From contig NZ_CP074404.1 in assembly GCF_018388465.1 (NCBI RefSeq), forward strand, positions 3,162,001 to 3,226,000: a DNA stretch of 64,000 nucleotides, given 5' to 3'. A model generated the notes under the pieces. That model saw nothing but the letters and a program-made list of their open reading frames with translations, searched no databases and was not told where the DNA came from. Source of the DNA: Cellulomonas fengjieae. GTDB lineage: Bacteria > Actinomycetota > Actinomycetes > Actinomycetales > Cellulomonadaceae. Shown here piece after piece: positions 58,008 to 64,000 of this stretch. The translations under genes and the position numbers were made by a program. Positions within the stretch are counted from its first letter, which is position 1, and each line of letters begins with the position of its first letter.

Positions 58008-59284
58008 CGCGCGATGTCCGATCGGTGGTGGGAGAACGGCAGCTCGATCTGCGCGACGCCCGCGTAGGCCGCGGCCCTGGCGGCGGCCAGGTCCGAGCCG
58101 ACGCCGACGACCGACAGCACGCGGCCGCCCGCGGAGACGAGGTGCGCACCGTCGATCGCGTCGTCGTCGTCCCCTGCCGCGTTCAGCCGCAGCGCGGTGC
58201 CGGCGTGCAGGACGTGCACCCCGGGGAGCGCCTCGGCGTCCTCGATGCCGGTGATCGGGTCCCCCGAGCGGACGGCCCCCGGGTAGCCGCCGGACGCGAC
58301 GACGACCGTGACGGCCGCGTCGTCGCGCCACTGCAGCGGCGGCAGCGAGCCGAGCGTGCCGGTCGCGCTCGCCAGCAGCACGCCCGCGAGCGGGGTGGCC
58401 AGCCGCGCGAGGACGACCTGCGTCTCGGGGTCGCCGAACCGGGCGTTGAACTCGACGACCTTCAGGCCGCCCGACGTGAGGGCGAGGCCGACGTACAGGA
58501 CTCCCGCGAACGGCGTGCCGCGGCGGGCCATCTCCGCGATCGTCGGCCGCGCGACGCGCTCGACCACCTCGTCGACGAGGTCCGCGGGCGCCCACGGCAG
58601 CGGCGAGTACGCGCCCATGCCGCCGGTGTTCGGTCCCGCGTCGCCGTCGAGCGCGCGCTTGAAGTCCTGCGCGGGCACCAGCGGGACGACGTCCACGCCG
58701 TCCGACAGCACGAACAGGGAGATCTCGGGTCCGTCGAGGTAGTCCTCGATGACGACGCGCCCGTCGGGCTTGGCCAGGCACGCCCGCGCGTGGGCCAGCG
58801 CCTCGGTCCGGTCATCGGTGACGACGACGCCCTTGCCGGCGGCCAGACCGTCGTCCTTGACCACGTAGGGGGCACCGAACGCATCGAGTCCGGCGGCGGC
58901 CTCCTCGATCGTCGTCGCCACGCGCGGCTCGGCGGTCGGGACGCCCGCGGCGGCCATGACCTCCTTGGCGAACGCCTTCGAGCCCTCGAGCCGGGCGCCC
59001 GCCGCGGACGGACCGAAGGCGGGGATCCCCGCGGCGCGCACGGCGTCGGCGACACCGGCCACCAGCGGCGCCTCGGGGCCGACGACCACGAGGTCGGCGT
59101 CCAGGGCCGTGGCCAGCGCGGCGACCGCGGCACCGTCCAGCGGGTCGACCGCGTGCAACGTGGCCAGCCCTCCGATGCCGGGGTTGCCCGGCGCCGCGTG
59201 CAGGGCCGTCACCGCGGGGTCGAGGGACAGTGCGCGCACCAGGGCGTGCTCACGAGCGCCGGTGCCGACGACGAGGATCTTCAC
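58004..59284 (-). CDS. purD: Phosphoribosylamine-glycine ligase
   Basis: A 426-residue ATP-grasp enzyme making [22 protein letters not shown] (GTG start), [33 protein letters not shown], the ATP-grasp [15 protein letters not shown] and [15 protein letters not shown] are all present. GTG 59284 is fixed by the KILVVGTG start. It heads the purD-hypothetical-purC operon, 11 nt after the pckG stop, so read-through from pckG is possible. Confidence 0.96.
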   Translation of the reverse strand: MKILVVGTGAREHALVRALSLDPAVTALHAAPGNPGIGGLATLHAVDPLDGAAVAALATALDADLVVVGPEAPLVAGVADAVRAAGIPAFGPSAAGARLEGSKAFAKEVMAAAGVPTAEPRVATTIEEAAAGLDAFGAPYVVKDDGLAAGKGVVVTDDRTEALAHARACLAKPDGRVVIEDYLDGPEISLFVLSDGVDVVPLVPAQDFKRALDGDAGPNTGGMGAYSPLPWAPADLVDEVVERVARPTIAEMARRGTPFAGVLYVGLALTSGGLKVVEFNARFGDPETQVVLARLATPLAGVLLASATGTLGSLPPLQWRDDAAVTVVVASGGYPGAVRSGDPITGIEDAEALPGVHVLHAGTALRLNAAGDDDDAIDGAHLVSAGGRVLSVVGVGSDLAAARAAAYAGVAQIELPFSHHRSDIAR

Positions 59285-59295
59285 GGCTCGGGAGC

Positions 59296-61164
59296 CTACC
59301 GGGCGGCCTCCGCGGCCTGCAGACGGGTCCGGAGGGCGTCGAGCTGGTCGACCATCGCCAGCGGAAGCCGGTCGCCGAACTGCGCGAAGAACTCCTCGGT
59401 CAGGTCGCACTCGGCGAGCCACGCGGCGGGGTCGACCGCCAGCAGCTCGTCTCTCGCCGCGGGCGGCAGGTCCAGCCCGTCGAGGTCCAGCTCGCCCTCG
59501 GCGGGCAGGAGGCCGATCGGCGACTCGACGCCGGGCAGGGACCCGTCGAGCCGCTGCAGCGCCCAGGCCAGCACGCGGGCGTTCTCCCCGAACCCGGGCC
59601 ACAGGTACGACCCGTCGGCACTCTTGCGGAACCAGTTGACGCCGAAGACCGCGGGCAGCGGGACGCCACGGGCGGCGAGCTGCGCACCGAGCCGGAGCCA
59701 GTGGCCCCAGTGGTCGGCCATGTTGTAGCCGCAGAAGGGGAGCATCGCGAACGGGTCGCGACGCAGGGTGCCGACGGGGCCCTCGGCGGCGGCCGTCTGC
59801 TCGGAGGCGATCGTCGCGCCGAGGAATACGCCGTGCGCCCAGTCCCTCGCCTGCACCACGAGCGGCACGTTCGTGGCCCGCCGCCCGCCGAACCAGATGG
59901 CGTCGATGGGCACACCCTCGGGCGAGTCCCACGCGTCGGCGATGGTGGGGCACTGGTCCGCGGCCACGGTGAACCGGCTGTTCGGGTGGGCCGCCGGCGT
60001 GCCCGACGTCGGCGTCCAGTCGTTGCCCTGCCAGTCGGTCAGGTGGTCGGGCGGCGTCTCGGTCAGCCCTTCCCACCACACGTCACCGTCGTCGGTGAGC
60101 GCGACGTTGGTGAAGATGACGTCGTGGGCGAGCATCTCGATCGCGGCGGGGTTGGTGCGGACGCCGGTGCCGGGTGCGACGCCGAAGAAGCCCGCCTCCG
60201 GGTTGATCGCACGCAGCCGTCCGTCGGTGCCCGGGCCGCCGGGGCGCAGCCAGGCGATGTCGTCACCGATCGTCTCGACCGTCCAGCCCGGGATCGCCGG
60301 CCGCAGCATCGCGAGGTTGGTCTTCCCGCACGCCGACGGGAACGCGGCGGCGACGTGCGACACGACGCCCGTCGGCGAGGTGACGCGCAGGACGAGCATG
60401 TGCTCGGCCAGCCAGCCCTCGTCGCGCGCCATGACCGACGCGATCCGCAGCGCGAAGCACTTCTTGCCGAGCAGGGCGTTGCCGCCGTAGCCCGAGCCGT
60501 ACGACCAGATCTCGCGGGTCTCCGGGAAGTGCACGATGTACTTCGTCGGGTTGCACGGCCACGGGACGTCGGCCTGCCCGTCCTGCAGGGGCGCGCCGAC
60601 CGAGTGGACCGCGGGTACGAAGTCGCCGTCGGCGCCCAGCAGCTCGAGCACCGGCGTGCCCACCCGCGTCATCACCCGCATGCTGACCACCACGTACGGC
60701 GAGTCGGTGACCTGTACTCCCAGCTGCGAGATCGGCCCCCCGAGCGGGCCCATCGAGAACGGGACCACGTACATGGTCCGGCCCCGCATCGACCCGGCGA
60801 AGACGTCCGCCAGCTCCGTGCGCATGGTGCGCGGCTCGCGCCAGTGGTTGGTGGGACCGGCGTCGTCCGGGTCCGCCGAGCAGATGAACGTCCGGTCCTC
60901 GACCCGCGCCACGTCGGACGGGTCGGACCGCGCCAGGTAGGAGCCGGGCCGCAGCTCCTCGTCGAGCCGCAGCAGGGTGCCGGCCTCGACCATGCCCTCG
61001 ACCAGCGCGTCAGCCTGCTGCGCCGAGCCGTCGACCCAGACGATGTCGTCGGGCTCGGTGAGCGCGGCCACCTCCCGCACCCATGCCAGCAGCGCGCGGT
61101 GCGGACCGCGGTCGGACGGGTAGGTGGACGGGTAGCGCAGGGGGTCCAGCTGGGCGAGCGTCAT
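59296..61164 (-). CDS. pckG: Phosphoenolpyruvate carboxykinase (GTP)
   Basis: A 622-residue GTP-type PEPCK interconverting oxaloacetate and PEP. The nucleotide P-loop and reactive Cys are in [15 protein letters not shown]; other motifs are [20 protein letters not shown] (here SYGSGYGG), [17 protein letters not shown] and [14 protein letters not shown] 61164 is chosen because GGAGG lies 5-6 nt upstream; the 15-residue longer frame from 61209 would run through a 20-bp palindrome and lacks family support. Gluconeogenic role expected. A perfect palindrome sits just upstream in the leader. Confidence 0.95.
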   Translation of the reverse strand: MTLAQLDPLRYPSTYPSDRGPHRALLAWVREVAALTEPDDIVWVDGSAQQADALVEGMVEAGTLLRLDEELRPGSYLARSDPSDVARVEDRTFICSADPDDAGPTNHWREPRTMRTELADVFAGSMRGRTMYVVPFSMGPLGGPISQLGVQVTDSPYVVVSMRVMTRVGTPVLELLGADGDFVPAVHSVGAPLQDGQADVPWPCNPTKYIVHFPETREIWSYGSGYGGNALLGKKCFALRIASVMARDEGWLAEHMLVLRVTSPTGVVSHVAAAFPSACGKTNLAMLRPAIPGWTVETIGDDIAWLRPGGPGTDGRLRAINPEAGFFGVAPGTGVRTNPAAIEMLAHDVIFTNVALTDDGDVWWEGLTETPPDHLTDWQGNDWTPTSGTPAAHPNSRFTVAADQCPTIADAWDSPEGVPIDAIWFGGRRATNVPLVVQARDWAHGVFLGATIASEQTAAAEGPVGTLRRDPFAMLPFCGYNMADHWGHWLRLGAQLAARGVPLPAVFGVNWFRKSADGSYLWPGFGENARVLAWALQRLDGSLPGVESPIGLLPAEGELDLDGLDLPPAARDELLAVDPAAWLAECDLTEEFFAQFGDRLPLAMVDQLDALRTRLQAAEAAR

Positions 61165-61175
61165 CACGACCTCCG

Positions 61176-61195
61176 GGAAGGAACCTGTTCCTTCC
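61176..61195. promoter_or_regulatory. Perfect 20-bp palindrome in the pckG leader
   Basis: Arms GGAAGGAAC and GTTCCTTCC flank a central CT. It lies 12 bp before the pckG start. It can be a repressor site or an mRNA hairpin sequestering purine-rich sequence next to the ribosome binding site. Confidence 0.6.
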
Positions 61196-61269
61196 ACCGT
61201 GGCCCTCATCGCGCCCGCATTCCATCACCCGGGACCGGAAAGATCCTGGATTCTTGTCATCCCCGCAAC

Positions 61270-61863
61270 TCAGGCGCCATCCAGGGGCAGGGGCAGGGCG
61301 TCGAAGTAGATGCGGACGCGTCGACGGCCCTCGGTGTCGCCGGCGGCCTTGCGCTCCTTGGCCCGCCTGACGGCCCCGTCGATGATCGCCTGGACCCCGT
61401 GCACCACCTCGCGCATCTCGTCGAGAGTGAGGTCGGCGGTGGACCTGTCGTTCAGCGACGCCTCCTCCCACTGCGGGGTGTCGCCCTCCGCCATCCACCG
61501 GCCGAGCACCTGGGCACGCTCGGCGACCACGCCCTGGAGCAGCGCGCTGGCAGCCTCGGCGGTCCGGGGGTCGCGGAGCATGTCCCCGCCGTCGACGCTG
61601 TACCCGACCGCACGCCACCACCGGTCCCGTCCGCGCTGGTGGGCGGGGTCGTCCTCGACGAAGCCGTGCTTCTCCAGCTGGCGCAGGTGGTAGCTGGTCT
61701 GGCCGCTGCTCTCCCCCAGGTGCCGGGCGAGCTGGCTGGCGGTCGCCGACCCGTGCTCGGCCAGGTAGTCGTACATGGCCATGCGCAGGGGGTGTGCCAG
61801 CGCCTTCAGCTCCTCCGGCCCGATCGCGCGGGCCCGGAACGACAGGGGGTTGCTCTCGGACAT
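61270..61863 (-). CDS. ArsR-type (HTH_20) transcriptional regulator
   Basis: A 197-residue protein with an N-terminal winged helix: EELKALAHPLRMAMYDYLAE, ATASQLARHLGESSGQTSYH, LRQLEKHGFVEDD. The C-terminal half carries no metal-binding motif. ATG 61863 is 6 nt after GTATCT, a leaderless -10. It is divergent from the MFS gene, and three 14-bp-spaced repeats lie between them, so it probably represses the exporter and itself. Its stop lies 105 bp upstream of the pckG start. Confidence 0.87.
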   Translation of the reverse strand: MSESNPLSFRARAIGPEELKALAHPLRMAMYDYLAEHGSATASQLARHLGESSGQTSYHLRQLEKHGFVEDDPAHQRGRDRWWRAVGYSVDGGDMLRDPRTAEAASALLQGVVAERAQVLGRWMAEGDTPQWEEASLNDRSTADLTLDEMREVVHGVQAIIDGAVRRAKERKAAGDTEGRRRVRIYFDALPLPLDGA

Positions 61864-61865
61864 TC

Positions 61866-61899
61866 GCAGAGATACCTTTGCAGAGTTGTCTTTGCAGAG
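61866..61899. repeat. Three GCAGAG direct repeats at 14-bp spacing, regulator binding region
   Basis: GCAGAG occurs at 61866, 61880 and 61894, and the longer unit CTTTGCAGAG at 61876 and 61890. The array fills the gap between the ArsR-type gene and the MFS gene and overlaps the regulator's own -10. Regular 14-bp spacing suggests cooperative binding on nearly one face of the helix. Confidence 0.65.
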
Positions 61900-61929
61900 T
61901 TTCCTCTTTGATCCTACCCGGGAGTGCCC

Positions 61930-63204
61930 ATGCGCGAGCAGGCCGCCACGCGCGAACCGCTCGGCCGCCGGTTCACCGCGCACCTGACGGCGACGGGCCT
62001 CGCCAACCTCGGGGACGGCATCGTGCAGATGGGCGTCCCGCTGTACGCGCTGACGCTCACGCGCTCGCCCAGCCAGATCGCCCTGCTCACCGCCGCGGCG
62101 TGGCTCCCCTGGCTGGTGCTCGGGTTGGCCGCCGGGGTGGTCGTCGACCGGCGCGACCGCAAGTACACCCAGGTGGTCGGCCTCGCCGCCCGCGCGCTCC
62201 TGCTCGGCGCAGCCGTCTGGCTGGTCACCACGGGGCAGATGACGATGGTCGCGCTCACCGTGATCGTGCTCCTGTACGGGGTCACCGACGTCTTCGTCGA
62301 CCTCGCCGGCTCCGCGCTCGTGCCGGACCTCGTGCCCCGCTCCCGCCTCGAGGCCGCGAACGGCCGCACGCTCGCCGCGCAGCAGGTCATGGCCACGTTC
62401 GTCGGCGGACCCGTCGCCGGCGCGATGCTCGCGCTCGGTACGGGCTGGGTGTTCGGCGTGCCGGCCGGTCTCGGCGTGCTCGCCCTCCTGCTCATCGCGA
62501 CCCGGATCCCGGGCAGCTACCGGCACGCGGCGGCACAGAAGCGCTCGGCGACCAGCGAGATCCGCGAGGGCGTCGGCTTCCTGGTCCACCACCCCGTGCT
62601 CCGCCCTCTCCTGGTGGCCAGCAGCGTGATGAACATGGCCAGCACCGGCTACTTCGCGGTGTTCGTGCTCTGGATGGTCGGCCCCGGGTCCCGCGTCGGC
62701 CTCGAGCCCGAGCACTACCCGCTGCTCACCGCGGTCCTGGCGGTCGGCGCGGTGGTGGGCTCGATCGCCGCCGAGCCGCTGGGGCGCCGCATCCCCGAGG
62801 TGCGGCTGCTGCTGGGCTGCTGGCTCATCGACGCCCTGCTCATGGCGGTCCCGGTCCTGGTGCCCACCGTGCCCGCCATCGCGGTGTCGATGTTCTTCCT
62901 GGGGTTCCTCAACACCAACGGCAACGTGATCTCGCAGTCGATGCGCCAGCGGATGGTCGCACCGGGGATGCTCGGTCGCGTGGGCGGTGCCAGCCGGACC
63001 CTCGGCTACGGGCTCATGCCGCTCGGCGCGCTGCTCGGCGGCCTCGTGGCGGAGCAGTGGGGCCTGGCCGCGGTCTTCCTCGGCGCGACAGCCGTGTGCG
63101 TCGTGGCGGCCGGCTACCCGATCGCGGTGGTCCGCCAGCGCATGCTCGCCGAGCTCGAGCTCCCCGCCCCCGCGCCCGCGCCGAGCCCCGCGTCGGCATA
63201 CTGA
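61930..63204 (+). CDS. MFS transporter
   Basis: A 424-residue, 12-helix major facilitator. GLANLGDGIVQMGVPLYALT, GLAAGVVVDRRDRKYT (motif A) and SALVPDLVPRSRLEAANGRT place it in the macrolide-efflux/enterobactin-exporter-like group (MFS_3). The C-terminus is Pro/Ala-rich. ATG 61930 follows GGAG at 5 nt; GTG 61924 is in frame. Regulation by the divergent ArsR-type protein is likely. The substrate may be a toxic small molecule; none is indicated. Confidence 0.88.
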   Translation: MREQAATREPLGRRFTAHLTATGLANLGDGIVQMGVPLYALTLTRSPSQIALLTAAAWLPWLVLGLAAGVVVDRRDRKYTQVVGLAARALLLGAAVWLVTTGQMTMVALTVIVLLYGVTDVFVDLAGSALVPDLVPRSRLEAANGRTLAAQQVMATFVGGPVAGAMLALGTGWVFGVPAGLGVLALLLIATRIPGSYRHAAAQKRSATSEIREGVGFLVHHPVLRPLLVASSVMNMASTGYFAVFVLWMVGPGSRVGLEPEHYPLLTAVLAVGAVVGSIAAEPLGRRIPEVRLLLGCWLIDALLMAVPVLVPTVPAIAVSMFFLGFLNTNGNVISQSMRQRMVAPGMLGRVGGASRTLGYGLMPLGALLGGLVAEQWGLAAVFLGATAVCVVAAGYPIAVVRQRMLAELELPAPAPAPSPASAY

Positions 63205-63208
63205 CCGC

Positions 63209-63790
63209 GTGCCCCGGCTGACCCCGCCCGCGATCACCCCCGGAACCCTGCGCGACCTGGACCAGCCGGTGCTGCGCGCCGACGGGGTGGTGCTGCGCCC
63301 GTGGCAGGCCGACGACGCCGCCACGGTGGCCACCGCCTACGACGACCCGGGCATCCGGCGCTGGCACGACCGCGCCATGAGCGCGGACGAGGCGGACGCG
63401 TGGGTGGCCTCGTGGGCCGGCCGGTGGCGCGACGAGACCGGCGGCGGCTGGGCGATCACGACGGCCGAGGAGGTCGTGGGCCAGATCAGCCTCCGGTCGC
63501 TCGACCACGGCGACGGCCGCTCCGACGTCTCCTACTGGGTCCTGCCGGGGGCGCGCGGTCGCGGGGTCGCGACGACCGCGCTGCGCACCGTGGGCACCTG
63601 GGCGTTCGGCGTGCTCGGGCTGCACCGGATCGAGGTCGACCACTCGGTCGACAACCCGGCGTCGTGCGCGGTCGCCACCCGCGCCGGCTATCGCCTCGAG
63701 GGCACCAAGCGGGGCGACGCCCTGCACGCGGACGGCTGGCACGACATGCACCTGCACGCCCGCGTGGCGGGGGACACCGAGGTCAGCTGA
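63209..63790 (+). CDS. GNAT-family N-acetyltransferase (RimJ/RimL-like)
   Basis: A 193-residue GNAT of the RimJ/RimL type: [20 protein letters not shown] at the start, [20 protein letters not shown] as the acetyl-CoA loop, and [28 protein letters not shown] as the C-terminal signature. GTG 63209 starts 4 nt after the MFS stop. It overlaps the convergent purA end by 8 bp. The substrate may be a protein N-terminus or small amine; not determined. Confidence 0.88.
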   Translation: MPRLTPPAITPGTLRDLDQPVLRADGVVLRPWQADDAATVATAYDDPGIRRWHDRAMSADEADAWVASWAGRWRDETGGGWAITTAEEVVGQISLRSLDHGDGRSDVSYWVLPGARGRGVATTALRTVGTWAFGVLGLHRIEVDHSVDNPASCAVATRAGYRLEGTKRGDALHADGWHDMHLHARVAGDTEVS

Positions 63791-64000
63791 GCAGCTCGTG
63801 CCGGACGATCGTGGCCTCGCGGCCGGGGCCGACACCGACCGACGAGATGCGCACGCCCGAGATCTCCTCGAGGCGCAGCAGGTACCGCTGCGCCGCGGCC
63901 GGCAGGTCGTCGAACTCCCGGGCCCCGGAGATGTCCTCGGTCCAGCCGTCCAGGTACTCGTAGACCGGCGTCGCGTGGTGGAAGTCCGACTGGTCGTACG
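63783..64000 (-). CDS. purA: Adenylosuccinate synthetase, C-terminal part
   Basis: Only the last 72 codons are in the window; the gene runs off the right edge. The sequence [50 protein letters not shown] is the conserved PurA C-terminus. PurA commits IMP to AMP synthesis using GTP and aspartate. It is the eighth purine gene in this region and converges on the GNAT gene with an 8-bp overlap. Confidence 0.93.
   Translation of the reverse strand, partial: YDQSDFHHATPVYEYLDGWTEDISGAREFDDLPAAAQRYLLRLEEISGVRISSVGVGPGREATIVRHELLS

Noticed and set aside
61165..61209. Longer pckG start at 61209
   Set aside because: The extra residues come from a 20-bp palindrome and lack family similarity; ATG 61164 has a GGAGG site at good spacing.
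1..64000. CRISPR array, rRNA operon, insertion sequence or integron
   Set aside because: I saw no regularly spaced repeats, no rRNA core sequences, no transposase or integrase coding region and no long terminal inverted repeats.

Overview
The window is GC-rich actinobacterial DNA, almost certainly from a Cellulomonas or close relative. The best evidence is a secreted GH6 endoglucanase whose CBM2, Pro/Thr linker and GH6 layout, and the exact spacing of its four catalytic-domain aspartates, match CenA of Cellulomonas fimi as I recall it. BldC, DUF3073, GTP-type PEP carboxykinase, a C50 carotenoid operon and many short-leader or leaderless starts agree. No rRNA, CRISPR array, insertion sequence or prophage is visible, so this looks like chromosomal backbone with accessory modules.

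Layout. 1-1.3 kb: end of a secreted DUF4214 protein and a GNAT enzyme. 1.4-9.3 kb: a family-5 ABC uptake system (binding protein, two permeases, one two-domain ATPase) beside a GH42 beta-galactosidase with a LacI-type operator. 9.3-14.4 kb: six translationally coupled carotenoid genes on the minus strand (crtE-crtB-crtI-crtYe-crtYf-crtEb) behind a near-perfect 22-bp palindrome, divergent from galE. 15.5-20.6 kb: LLM oxidoreductase, CDF metal exporter, zincin-like protein, a Glu-Asp-Phe tRNA cluster, a three-gene membrane cassette, bldC and DUF3073. 20.6-29.2 kb: purM-purF operon, cenA, rsgA and purL. 29-36.7 kb: DUF2599 lipoprotein, then an acyl-CoA dehydrogenase/TetR pair divergent from thiolase, FabG-like reductase and MaoC hydratase. 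36.7-41.6 kb: fasciclin protein and a sulfur-metabolism locus in which a class-V aminotransferase and a rhodanese-MetZ operon diverge from one 386-nt gap. 41.6-46.5 kb: a gene remnant, TfoX-like protein, tandem GNAT, purQ-purS, and a PadR operon with two paralogous membrane proteins. 46.6-52.7 kb: DUF222/HNH endonuclease with an SOS box, EamA exporter, alcohol dehydrogenase, amidohydrolase and non-specific nuclease. 52.7-56.6 kb: siderophore ABC importer with an iron box. 56.7-64 kb: purD-hypothetical-purC operon, pckG, ArsR-type regulator divergent from an MFS exporter, a GNAT, and the 3' end of purA.

Purine genes recur throughout (purM, F, L, Q, S, C, D, A), covering most of the de novo route, with carbohydrate, iron and sulfur modules set between them.

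The most interesting element is the 38.9-39.2 kb gap. It carries two unrelated SAM-riboswitch classes back to back: SAM-IV on the minus strand facing the aminotransferase, and SAM-I (S-box) on the plus strand facing rhodanese-metZ. Others are a mirror-image pair of leaderless promoters whose start codons abut at 51906/51907, a pair of related hairpins with compensatory changes at 15.5 kb, and several strong palindromic operators whose regulators are not all present.
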